64,000 nt of DNA from CAYPNP01 sp964412195 (GTDB taxonomy: Bacteria > Acidobacteriota > JAAYUB01), in assembly GCA_964412195.1 (NCBI GenBank), contig CAYPNP010000014.1:1-64000 (forward strand), in the 5' to 3' direction. Of the stretch, positions 52,581-61,405 are shown in pieces. How positions within the stretch are numbered: the stretch's first letter is position 1; each line of letters opens with the position of its first letter. The translations under genes were made by a program, and so were the position numbers. The notes below the pieces were generated by a model that was given only the letters and a program-made list of their open reading frames with translations, did no database searches and was not told the origin of the DNA.

Positions 52581-53888
52581 TCAGTCCTTCCTCCGGCCGA
52601 TGCCGAAATACCGGAATCCCAGCGACCGGATTTCCTGGGGATTGTAGATGTTCCGTCCATCGAAGATGAGAGGAGACCGCATAGCGGCCTTCATTCGCTC
52701 GAAGTCAGGGTTCCGGTACTCGTTCCATTCCGTGACGATCACGAGGGCGTCGGCGCCGGCCAGGGCGTCATAGCTGTTCTGGGCGTACCCAACCGCGTCC
52801 CCGAACACGCCCCGTGCCACCTCGCCGGCCACCGGATCGTGGGTGACTACGGCGGCGCCGGCGGCCAGCAGGCGGCGGATCACCTCGATGGACGGCGCCT
52901 CGCGCATGTCGTCGGTCTTCGGCTTGAAGGCCAGCCCCCACACCGCAATCGTCTTCCCGTCGAGCTGGTCTCCGAAGTGTGCCAGCACCTTGTCGGCCAA
53001 GAGGTTTTTCTGTCGCTGGTTGACTTCTTCCACGGCCTCCAGCACTTTCATCCGGCAGCCGTTCTGCCGGGCGGTCTGGATGATGGCCTTGACGTCCTTG
53101 GGGAAGCAGGAACCGCCGTAGCCGGCCCCGGCGAAGAGGAACCGCTTGCCGATCCGCGAGTCCGATCCGATGCCGATGCGGATGGCCTCGATGTCGGCCC
53201 CGACCTGCTCGCAGAACAGGGCGAACTCATTCATGAAGCTGATGCGGGTGGCCAGCATGGCGTTGGCTGCATACTTGGTGGTTTCGGCGGAGCGGATGTC
53301 CATGATATAGATGGGATTGCCCGTCCGGACGAAGGGGGCATAGAGCGCCTTCATCAGCTCCGCCGTGCGGACGTTGTCGGTGCCGACGATGATTCGTTCC
53401 GGCATCATGCTGTCGCTGACGGCGGACCCCTCCTTCAGGAACTCCGGATTGGAAACCACGTCGAACTCCTGCCGGGTGTGCTTGCGGATCATTTCCTGCA
53501 CCCGGTCGCAAGTGCCGACGGGAACGGTGCTCTTCACCACCACCACCCGATAGCCGTCCATGTTCCGGCCGATGGTCTCGGCCACGCCGAGGACGTGGGC
53601 GAGATCCGCCGAACCGTCCTCGCCGGGCGGGGTGCCCACCGCGATGAACAGGCACAGCGAATCGCGGATCGCCGTCACCGCATCGGTGCTGAACCGCAGC
53701 CGGCCGCTCTCGAGATTGGCCTTGATCATGGGCTCCAGCTCCGGCTCGTAGATGGGGCTGATGCCTTGGCTGAGGCTCTGAATCTTCTTCTCGTCGATAT
53801 CGACGCAGATCACCTCATGGCCGGAATCCGCAAAACACGTGCCCGTGACCAGACCGACGTACCCCGTTCCAAAGACCGCGATTTTCAT
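52581..53888 (-). CDS. ugd: UDP-glucose 6-dehydrogenase
   Basis: Oxidises UDP-glucose to UDP-glucuronate for acidic polysaccharides. The 435-residue protein starts MKIAVFGTGYVGLVTGTCFA (NAD-binding G-x-G-x-x-G). The catalytic cysteine lies in GYGGSCFPKDV (near 260), and AVWGLAFKPKTDDMREAPS (C-terminal UDP-binding domain) is intact. Full length for the short Ugd/TuaD type. It sits directly upstream of the GT2 gene on the same strand, probably one transcript. Confidence 0.96.
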   Translation of the reverse strand: MKIAVFGTGYVGLVTGTCFADSGHEVICVDIDEKKIQSLSQGISPIYEPELEPMIKANLESGRLRFSTDAVTAIRDSLCLFIAVGTPPGEDGSADLAHVLGVAETIGRNMDGYRVVVVKSTVPVGTCDRVQEMIRKHTRQEFDVVSNPEFLKEGSAVSDSMMPERIIVGTDNVRTAELMKALYAPFVRTGNPIYIMDIRSAETTKYAANAMLATRISFMNEFALFCEQVGADIEAIRIGIGSDSRIGKRFLFAGAGYGGSCFPKDVKAIIQTARQNGCRMKVLEAVEEVNQRQKNLLADKVLAHFGDQLDGKTIAVWGLAFKPKTDDMREAPSIEVIRRLLAAGAAVVTHDPVAGEVARGVFGDAVGYAQNSYDALAGADALVIVTEWNEYRNPDFERMKAAMRSPLIFDGRNIYNPQEIRSLGFRYFGIGRRKD

Positions 53889-54057
53889 GCCGCCGACCTC
53901 CGATTTCCATTTATATCAAAGGATTTTAATATAACAAAACCGCCCCAATTTGAAAAGGATTTGTCGAAGAAGCACCCTGCCTGACGGAATCCGACGCGAA
54001 ACCATTGTCAATATCTTCCGATAAATATTACATAATTATTTCATCTCTGGAGGCAAT

Positions 54058-55653
54058 ATGAAAATCATACGGACCTTGGTCCTCCTCAGCACAATCCTGG
54101 TGCTGTTGCTTTGTATGAGCGGCTGTGATTTTACCCAATACGTCGCCCATTATGCCAACGTGGCGGGCTGGACCACACGCATCAACATCCAGAATCCCCA
54201 TACGGTCGATGTCCAAGTGACCATCGACGCATTCGACAATGCGGGAGTGCTTTCCGGGACCGCCGTCGTGACGATCCCAGCCCGGGGATTCGTCAAGGAT
54301 TACGTGCAGAATCTCTTCCCTGCGGCCATCCCGGGGACCGGTTCACTGCGAATCACCGCCGCCGAGCCGACTGGGATTCCCAAGGTGTCTTCCATCATCA
54401 TATTCGACTACAATGGCGGTCCGTCCATGGGGGGATTGCAGTCTTTCGCCCATCCAGCGAAGGTCATCCATATCCCCTGGTTCGAAAACTCCGAAACGTT
54501 TCATACGGGCATCGCCGTGCTCAACGTGAACGATTACCCGATCGTGGCGGTCCTGGTGGCTACGACAGCGTCGGGGACGGTTCATTATTCCGACACGTTC
54601 CACCTGCAGCCGATGCAACGGATCATTGGCTACCCCACGGATTATTTCCCCGGCGGGCTTCCCGCGGAAACGAACCTCAGTATTCAAGCCAGTGGGAACG
54701 TGGCCGCTTTCATCATCCTGCATGATTCCACCTACACCAAAGTGGAGGCGATCAACGGCGTGCCGGAAATCCCCAAGAAAGTGGAATATGGATATCCGGA
54801 CACATATTCCGATTTGAACAGCCGGCCGAACGAGATGGTCTGCACGCCGGACGGATCCCGCTTGTTCATCCGGACGGAATCCCCCAGCCAGTTCGTCGCC
54901 TTCGACATCCCGAATCGCACGGTCACGGGACACATCGACCTATCCGGCTGGGGCGGCCTGGCCATCCATCCGGACGGGCTTTCTCTCTTCATCGGAGACA
55001 CGTCGTTGGGCAAGGTTCTTTTATTCAATCTGCGAAATGAGACCATGACCGAATTTGTCGACTTCCCCGATCCAAGAAACATCGCCGTATCCAATGACGG
55101 GCGATGGCTGGGAGTCGCCGGTACCACGTACTACCGGTTGTACGACTTGAATGGAACCGGTTTCCATGAGGTGGCGACCGGACTGACCCATGTCTACGAC
55201 TGCGCTTTCACAGGGGATTCGGCCTGTTTCATGGTCGTGGACCACACCGGGCAGAAACTGCACGCCGTCGACGTGAACAGCCACGTGATCACGGAGGTGA
55301 GCCTGCCGATCTCCCCCCGCTGCCTGGTTCAACATCCCGGCAACGGGCAGATCTATATCGCGGGGGCGGAAGACAAGCTGATGGAAATCACTTATCCGGG
55401 TTTCTCGATCAACTCAACGCTGACGCTCGGCGGGAACGTTTACGCCATGGTTTTCTCCCCCGACGGCCGGATGCTGTATATCCCCTGCCTGACGGACGAC
55501 ATGCTTTGGACATACGATCCTTACTCCATGTTGCTCAGTCCCATGCGGTCGCTCTACGGCGATGTCGTCTGCATCCAAACGACTCCCGAGGGCGACATGC
55601 TGTTCTTTGCGCTGAACGATCTCCCCTTCACGCTGCGCTCATGGAGCTATTGA
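54058..55653 (+). CDS. Lipoprotein with C-terminal beta-propeller
   Basis: A 531-residue predicted lipoprotein. The signal peptide ends in the lipobox LCMSGC with the acylated Cys at residue 23. The N-terminal half (about 30-240) is a beta-sandwich-like region (INIQNPHTVDVQVTIDAFD and FHTGIAVLNVNDYPIVAVLV). The C-terminal half has YVTN-type propeller blades, with repeated turn phrases such as CTPDGSRLFI, IHPDGLSLFI, VSNDGRWLGV and FSPDGRMLYI. Function is unknown; surface binding is inferred. An AT-rich upstream region with TTGTCA at 54005 may hold the promoter. GGAGG precedes the ATG by 5 bases. Confidence 0.82.
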   Translation: MKIIRTLVLLSTILVLLLCMSGCDFTQYVAHYANVAGWTTRINIQNPHTVDVQVTIDAFDNAGVLSGTAVVTIPARGFVKDYVQNLFPAAIPGTGSLRITAAEPTGIPKVSSIIIFDYNGGPSMGGLQSFAHPAKVIHIPWFENSETFHTGIAVLNVNDYPIVAVLVATTASGTVHYSDTFHLQPMQRIIGYPTDYFPGGLPAETNLSIQASGNVAAFIILHDSTYTKVEAINGVPEIPKKVEYGYPDTYSDLNSRPNEMVCTPDGSRLFIRTESPSQFVAFDIPNRTVTGHIDLSGWGGLAIHPDGLSLFIGDTSLGKVLLFNLRNETMTEFVDFPDPRNIAVSNDGRWLGVAGTTYYRLYDLNGTGFHEVATGLTHVYDCAFTGDSACFMVVDHTGQKLHAVDVNSHVITEVSLPISPRCLVQHPGNGQIYIAGAEDKLMEITYPGFSINSTLTLGGNVYAMVFSPDGRMLYIPCLTDDMLWTYDPYSMLLSPMRSLYGDVVCIQTTPEGDMLFFALNDLPFTLRSWSY

Positions 55654-55715
55654 CCAGTTTACCGGAAACCGGATTGGAACGCTTCAGGATCCGCCGTCAA
55701 GGTTGGAAAGAAGGA

Positions 55716-56573
55716 TCATCCCAGCCGCAAATCCTGAAGCCAGTAGGTTGGAGTCACTCCCCTCCACCGGCGGGTGGGATCGGCACGGTAGAGGCCCGTC
55801 CCCACGAGAGCTGAATCGAGACCGAAATGGGACGCCCCGGCGATGTCTGTGGCAGGTTGATCGCCGATCATCACCATATTGCGGGTTCCTGAGCGGCGAA
55901 GCGCCTCGGCGAAAATCGCCCGGTACGGCTTGCCCAGGCGCACGAATCGCAGGTCCCGCCGGCCGGGATATCGCAACCGGAGTGCTTCCTCCAGGAAACC
56001 GGCGATGCTGCCGGCGGCCAGGCCGAACCGCCGCCCCCCCTTGGGATAGATCCGGTCGGGATTGGGCAGGACCAGGCGCACCGCCGCTCCCTCGTCCAGG
56101 CACCGGAACAACAGGGTCAGCGCGGCATCCACGGTCTCCAGGAAGGGGGCGCCGGCCTCATCGCAGACCACTAGCACGTCGGGACGGACGTCCTCGGTCA
56201 GCGGTTCCAGGCGACCGCCGGCTTCCGCCACATACCGCCTAGAGCCCTCCGGTCCGACCACCACGCACCGGGAGCCCGCAAGCCCGTTCCGGTGGAAGTA
56301 TCCATCCAGAAGCGATCCCGAGGTGATGATCCGCTCCGGCGGGATGGCCAACCCCCGCGCGTGGAACCGGCGGGCCGTTTCCCCGACCGAGATGGAGGCG
56401 TCGTTCGTCAGGATGAGGTATGGCTTGCCCGTCCGGTTGAGGTGCGCCACCAAGTCCACGGCACCGGGCAGGACCTCGCTGTGGTCAACCAGCACGCCAT
56501 AGGAATCCAGCAGGAGGACGCTGTAGCGGCGGATCAACGCCCCAACGTTAGCCTGGACGGGAGGCCGTTTCAT
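55716..56573 (-). CDS. HAD-superfamily IIA protein (NagD-like)
   Basis: A 285-residue HAD protein of the IIA group. The first motif, normally D-x-D-G, reads LLLDSYGVLVDH; the position of the second, general-acid Asp is Tyr. Motif II is YLILTNDASISV and motif III is FVRLGKPYRAIF with MIGDQPATDIAGA as motif IV, all intact. Members with D-x-W/Y-G occur in a separate IIA branch of unknown substrate. Catalysis by the standard route is doubtful. The ATG at 56573 is used; an upstream one at 56639 adds 22 residues that look non-native. Confidence 0.85.
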   Translation of the reverse strand: MKRPPVQANVGALIRRYSVLLLDSYGVLVDHSEVLPGAVDLVAHLNRTGKPYLILTNDASISVGETARRFHARGLAIPPERIITSGSLLDGYFHRNGLAGSRCVVVGPEGSRRYVAEAGGRLEPLTEDVRPDVLVVCDEAGAPFLETVDAALTLLFRCLDEGAAVRLVLPNPDRIYPKGGRRFGLAAGSIAGFLEEALRLRYPGRRDLRFVRLGKPYRAIFAEALRRSGTRNMVMIGDQPATDIAGASHFGLDSALVGTGLYRADPTRRWRGVTPTYWLQDLRLG

Positions 56574-56666
56574 TCGGGATCCCTTCCCATCAGCATACTC
56601 AATTCCCCCGGCTCCCTTCCCTTCCCGGGAAACGGCCAATTCGAGGGTTCAAGGCTCCTGAAGGGA

Positions 56667-56698
56667 ATAAAAAAATCGTAACTCTTGCGAGTTACGAT
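56667..56698 (-). terminator. Rho-independent terminator of the YfhO-like gene
   Basis: A perfect 10-bp stem (ATCGTAACTC / GAGTTACGAT, loop of 4) at 56675-56698, followed on the minus strand by a run of six T. It lies about 180 bases after the stop of the YfhO-like gene and ahead of the HAD gene. Confidence 0.75.
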
Positions 56699-56877
56699 CA
56701 AATCGGTATTGGGGAGGGTATCTGTTACTGATGGTGTCATTATACCGGCTTCTTTCTACCAACATGTGACATGCGTCACTAATTTCCATGTTTCCCGGAC
56801 GAATCTTGAAGAATTTGACATGAAAAGCACAATCTTCGATCATTTCGAAACAATCGCGGGGCCTCGGCCCCATGGGA

Positions 56878-59274
56878 TCATCTCGCCCGGGTGCTCCAAC
56901 GGTACCAGCCGATCACTCCCCATCCGCACAGGGCTAGCAGGGTTATGACTCCGGTCAGAAAACCGGCCCGAAAAGTCCATGGCTGATAAGTGAACAGGAT
57001 CCGGTGTTTTCCGGATGGAACCGCCACGGCCCGGCAAATCCCGTTCGCGGGCAGCACCTGGATCCGCGCCCCGTCCACCGATGCCTGCCATCCAGGGTCG
57101 TACAGATCCATCAGGAGCAGCCAGCCTCCCGTGGCCACTTGGACGTTTGCTTCGACAGTGAGGGCGTCCAGACGCTCCAGGGTGATGGAAGAACCGGGAT
57201 TTTCCCCGGTCTCTCCCGAGATTCCCGCCTGAGTTTCCGGCAGGTGCGGTCCGACCAGAGTCGGTTGCTGCCAGCAACCGGTGGGATCCTCGAGGAGGCG
57301 GGAGATCGCCTGGTCTGTCGTGCCGGTCCATCCAACGCGCTCGTGGAAGGTCAGCCGGTTCGAGGCCCCAGGCAATTCGCAGACCGACCAGCCGGCCTCT
57401 TGCCGAACCATTTTCCCATTCACCGATTCTGGAATCCGCCGGGCCAGGATATAGCGGACCCCGAGCCGTGCCGCCAGCCGAAAATCGTCCACCTTCGCCA
57501 CCAGGCTGCCAGCCGGACGGGACAGAGCTTCCCGGATCTGCTCCGCGCCGTAGATTCCGGAGAGCCGCTTCAGGCGCCGCCGTTTCAGGGTTCCCGAATC
57601 GATCCGGTCCACGGACCCGTCGCCGGGTTCCTCCAGATCGCTCCCCCTTCTCCCATCCCGGTCCAGGAGGGAGGCGATCCGCTCGAATCCGGACAGAGCG
57701 CGGGATGGACCGATGCCGATACTGCTGATCCCATAGAACAGATTGGATTCCGGCGGGAAATCCGGGGTGTAAAAGCGGGCGCCGTTTGCGTCGGGCAGCG
57801 ATTGGACCAATTTGGCCAGATCTTCCCGGCCCGCTTTCAGCCGCTGCAGGGGCTCCGCGCCCACCATGGCCCGGTCTGCCAGATACAGGTCGGCAAACAC
57901 GAGCCCCAGGAGGGCGCAGAAAGTCAGTTGCCTGCGGCTCTCCCAGTATCTCAGCGCCCCTGCGGCCGCCATGAGGAAGAAGAAGAAGACAGCGTAGTTT
58001 CTCAGTTCAAACGATCGCAATCCCAGTGCCCGGAAATACTCGTAGAACACGGCGGCGCCCAGGACTGCGCCGGACGCCATGATGGCGGCAGCCGTGATCA
58101 GGGGCCAACGTTTATCACGCCAACGCCAGCCGTCCAGAGCCCGCAGGGCGGGGACCAACAGGCAGAGGTTGAAAATGCCGAACAATTGCGGAAAGTCCAG
58201 TCCGCTGAACAGATCCGTGCGGAGGACGGCATTGGCCGCGGCGGCGGGCTGGCGCAGGCAAAGCATCCAGAACAGGGTCATCGCGGCGAAATAGAACGAC
58301 TTCTCGTGCCAACCGCCCCGGCTGAACAGGTGGGTCAGGGCGAGCAGAAGCACGGCCACGCCGGCGTACAGGACCACTTCGCGGGGCTCCGCCCAGGCCC
58401 AGACGTTGCCGGACTGCAGGTCGCCGAAGAAGGAGGGGAGCAGCAGATGCAGCAGGTGGGCGGGCGGACTGAGGAACAGGTTGATCCGCTGGCCGAGCGC
58501 CGCGGACTCGCTCCGCCGGAAATATTCCAGGTACTGCAGCCATACCCCGGCGGAGGAGGCCAGCATCCAGGGGATGAAGGTGAGAAATCCGGCCAGGTAG
58601 CGGACGCGGGCCCGCCAGGAGCCATCCCACCGCCCGAACCACAGGAAGAACGCCATCACCAGCAGAAGGGTGCCGCCCCAGACCTGCAGCGCTCCGCCCA
58701 CCAAGGACAGCGTGAGCACCCCGGCGAGGGCGGCTGCCCAGCGGTACCGGCCGGTCTCGATGTACATCAGGGTGGCGGCCAGGGCCCACGGGATGCACAT
58801 TTCGGAATTGGAAGCGACGTGACCGGCCTGCAGGATGAAGTGCGGCAGGAAGCCGAATGCGACCCCGCCGACGACCGCCGTCGAATGCCCCATCCCCAGG
58901 CGCCGGGCGAAAAGGTACATGCCGAGCGCCGCCACCAGGATCTTGAGGTACAGCTCCAGGAAGGAGGCGACCGTCATCGGCAATACGACGTAGAGCCAGC
59001 TCAGGGGAAACATGACGGCGGTCTGCGGATTGGCCAAGAACGGTTCGCCCAGGCCGTTGTGCGGGTTCCAGAGCGGGAACACGCCGCCCCGGATGGAATC
59101 CCGCAAGAACTGCATCCAGGGCAGGTGCCGGACAGTGGCGTCCCCCGGCGGGCAGAACACCTGCCCCGGTCCGACCAGCGGTGCGACCAGCGCCAGGCAG
59201 CCCAGCGAAACGATCAGCAGAAATTGGAGCAACTCGCTGGTTCTCGGGCGCTGCGGCGGGATGGCGGGGGACAA
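56878..59274 (-). CDS. YfhO-like polytopic membrane protein
   Basis: A 798-residue membrane protein with about 12 helices and a C-terminal soluble beta domain of roughly 180 residues. The first periplasmic loop, FPLWNPHNGLGEPFLANPQT, is the hallmark of the YfhO family (P-x-W-x-P-x-x-x-x-G-x-P), which resembles membrane glycosyltransferases of the GT-C fold. YfhO of Bacillus is required for lipoteichoic acid glycosylation. The C-terminal YDPGWQASVDG loop is also conserved. The substrate here is unknown. The stop is followed by a long untranslated tail to the terminator at 56667-56698. Confidence 0.85.
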   Translation of the reverse strand: MSPAIPPQRPRTSELLQFLLIVSLGCLALVAPLVGPGQVFCPPGDATVRHLPWMQFLRDSIRGGVFPLWNPHNGLGEPFLANPQTAVMFPLSWLYVVLPMTVASFLELYLKILVAALGMYLFARRLGMGHSTAVVGGVAFGFLPHFILQAGHVASNSEMCIPWALAATLMYIETGRYRWAAALAGVLTLSLVGGALQVWGGTLLLVMAFFLWFGRWDGSWRARVRYLAGFLTFIPWMLASSAGVWLQYLEYFRRSESAALGQRINLFLSPPAHLLHLLLPSFFGDLQSGNVWAWAEPREVVLYAGVAVLLLALTHLFSRGGWHEKSFYFAAMTLFWMLCLRQPAAAANAVLRTDLFSGLDFPQLFGIFNLCLLVPALRALDGWRWRDKRWPLITAAAIMASGAVLGAAVFYEYFRALGLRSFELRNYAVFFFFLMAAAGALRYWESRRQLTFCALLGLVFADLYLADRAMVGAEPLQRLKAGREDLAKLVQSLPDANGARFYTPDFPPESNLFYGISSIGIGPSRALSGFERIASLLDRDGRRGSDLEEPGDGSVDRIDSGTLKRRRLKRLSGIYGAEQIREALSRPAGSLVAKVDDFRLAARLGVRYILARRIPESVNGKMVRQEAGWSVCELPGASNRLTFHERVGWTGTTDQAISRLLEDPTGCWQQPTLVGPHLPETQAGISGETGENPGSSITLERLDALTVEANVQVATGGWLLLMDLYDPGWQASVDGARIQVLPANGICRAVAVPSGKHRILFTYQPWTFRAGFLTGVITLLALCGWGVIGWYRWSTRAR

Positions 59275-59426
59275 GCGCGTCTCCTTACCTGTGGACGGAA
59301 TGGCCCTTCATTAGACAATCTTTGCCGCCGGGTGTCAACAATTGGATTGACGGAAATCCCTGACTCCGGTAAGGTGCTGCGAGCATCCGGCGGGCGATGC
59401 CCCCGGGACCGGAAAGGGAGATGACC

Positions 59427-60332
59427 ATGCCCGACGCACTGCCCCTGATCACCGGCACGGCCGGCGCCGGATGGACGATGGGCCTGGTGTTCCTGGCGCT
59501 CAGCACGCTCTCCTCGGTTGGTTTCGCCGCGATCCTGCGCCACAACGAGAGCCGCGCCGGCAGCCGCCTGGTCCTCCTCGCGTCCAATTACGTCGTGGCG
59601 GCGGCGTGCGGCGCCACCTACTGGGCCATCACCGGCGCCAAACCGATCGGAGGGCTGACGCTCGCCTTCGGCTTGCTGGGTGGTTTCTTCTTCGTCTCCA
59701 CCGCATGGATCATGACCGCCGCCATGGCGCGGGTGGGTATCGGCATCACGGTGGCGGTCACCCGGCTGTCGGTCATCCTGCCGATCGTGGCGTCCATCAC
59801 GGTCTATTCCGAATACCCCAGCCTCCTCCAGACGGTGGGACTGGCCCTGGCGGGGGCCTCGCTGTATCTCTTCGGCGTCTCGGCGGGCGCCATCCGGGAG
59901 GGCGCCCGCCAGCCCCTGAAAAACTGGCTGATCCTGGCGGGCGTGTTTGCCGCCATGGGCTGCGCCAACCTCCTCCTCAAGCTCTTCAGCGAGCACTGTC
60001 CCCGTGCCGACAAGCCGGGGTTCCTCACCATGGTGTTCTCCGTCGCCCTGGTCTTCGCCGGCGCGCTGGCCCGGATCCGGAGGGAGAAGGTCGCCGCCGC
60101 CGATGTCCGGCTGGGGCTGCTGCTGGGAGTGCCCAACTTCTGCTCCACGATCTTCTTCATTCTGGCCCTGACGGCCATCCCCGGCATCGTCGTGTTCCCG
60201 GTCAACGACATCGGAGTGGTCGTCATTTCCACGCTGGTCGGGATGGCGGTCTGGCATGAACGGCTCGATCCCGCCCGGCGCTGGGCCGTGGCGTTGGCCC
60301 TCGCCTCGATCGCGCTGATCAACGTCCGCTGA
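59427..60332 (+). CDS. EamA/DMT-family transporter-like membrane protein
   Basis: A 301-residue protein with ten predicted helices in two repeats, the drug/metabolite transporter pattern. The first repeat ends ALAGASLYLFGVSAG and the second ALASIALINVR, as in EamA domains. Conserved Glu/Pro positions such as ITVYSEYPS are present. The transported compound is not known. The ATG at 59427 has GGGAG at suitable distance; the ATG at 59421 lies too close to it. Confidence 0.8.
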   Translation: MPDALPLITGTAGAGWTMGLVFLALSTLSSVGFAAILRHNESRAGSRLVLLASNYVVAAACGATYWAITGAKPIGGLTLAFGLLGGFFFVSTAWIMTAAMARVGIGITVAVTRLSVILPIVASITVYSEYPSLLQTVGLALAGASLYLFGVSAGAIREGARQPLKNWLILAGVFAAMGCANLLLKLFSEHCPRADKPGFLTMVFSVALVFAGALARIRREKVAAADVRLGLLLGVPNFCSTIFFILALTAIPGIVVFPVNDIGVVVISTLVGMAVWHERLDPARRWAVALALASIALINVR

Positions 60333-60460
60333 ATCCCCTCCGGACGCCCGTGCCCAGTACCCTCTCAAGGGCCGTGACAGATCGCGGAACTTCTGGTAGA
60401 ATTCCCCCCTTCGGGCGACCGGGCCCTGACCGAATTTTGCAAGGATCGTGACCAGCCGGA

Positions 60461-61324
60461 ATGCTCGCCATCTGCTCCAACTGTGAAAAACCCATCGTGG
60501 TGGACGCCCCGGGGTGGAACCACTGCAAGTACTGCCAGCGGACGGTCTGGATTCCCGACCCGATGAATCCCGACGCGGCGCCTCCCCCACCGCCCGCTCC
60601 CGCGCCGGTGCCGGAACCGGTCCGCGTTTTCGAGCCACCCTTCCCGGCCGCCACGCCGTCCCCCGCGGAGGGGGCCGCCCTGGAAATCCCGTGGGAGCGG
60701 GCCGAGCCGGGGCGATGGACTCACCGGTTCTTCTCCACCCTCGGCGTCGTGCTGTTCCGCAGCCGCCGGACTTTCGCCGATCTGCCCGACACGCCGCGCA
60801 CTTTCCACCTGATGGCGTACGGCACCCTCGTCATCACAATCGGCCTGTTCACCTATTTCCTGGTCCAGGCGTTTTCCTTCGCCGTCCTGGAAGGGGCCGT
60901 CCGTGCCGGGGGTTCCGTCCCCTCCCCCGGCCCCTGGGTGACTGAAATGCTGCAGAGCATGAAAACCGCCAAGATGGACGCCCGCTTCTTCCTTCTTTCC
61001 TCCGCGCTTTCCCCGCTGATGGCCTGGATCCTGATCGCCTGCACCCACCAGCTCTTCAACGCCTGGTACTTCCTGCTCACCCGCCGGAAACCGGTGCCCG
61101 TGCACCGTCTCCAGCGCCTGGTCTGCTACTCCTACACCCCCTGGCTGTTCATCGCCCTGCCCCTGGTCGGGCTCTTCTGGTTCCTGGTCGTGCAGTACCG
61201 GGCGCTGCGGCAGGGCCTGCGGGTGTCCCGGGCCGCAGCCCTGCTGCTGATCACGGTGAACCTGCTGATCATCAATCTGCTGATGCAGTTCTGGATCATG
61301 GTCCACGCCGCGCTGCTCGCCTGA
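60461..61324 (+). CDS. Zinc-ribbon/Yip1-like membrane protein
   Basis: A 287-residue protein. An N-terminal zinc-ribbon-like motif (MLAICSNCEKPI and HCKYCQRTVW; C-x2-C...C-x2-C) is followed by a Pro/Ala linker of about 40 residues. Four or five membrane helices follow from about residue 115, with the pattern of the Yip1 superfamily (FFSTLGVVLFRSRRTFADLP, then LVCYSYTPWLFIALPLVGLF). The function is unknown. A similar unlinked membrane pattern begins in the gene at the right edge. Confidence 0.72.
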   Translation: MLAICSNCEKPIVVDAPGWNHCKYCQRTVWIPDPMNPDAAPPPPPAPAPVPEPVRVFEPPFPAATPSPAEGAALEIPWERAEPGRWTHRFFSTLGVVLFRSRRTFADLPDTPRTFHLMAYGTLVITIGLFTYFLVQAFSFAVLEGAVRAGGSVPSPGPWVTEMLQSMKTAKMDARFFLLSSALSPLMAWILIACTHQLFNAWYFLLTRRKPVPVHRLQRLVCYSYTPWLFIALPLVGLFWFLVVQYRALRQGLRVSRAAALLLITVNLLIINLLMQFWIMVHAALLA

Positions 61325-61405
61325 GTGGGACGGCCATTCGAAAAATTTGGAACAAAAGATCCCCGCGGATCGTTGAATAACCCATCCTGGCCAAGGAGTC
61401 GTGGC

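Noticed and set aside
56858..56871. GGGGCC-TC-GGCCCC hairpin just after the YfhO-like stop
   Set aside because: Loop too small and no T tract; the better terminator is at 56667-56698.
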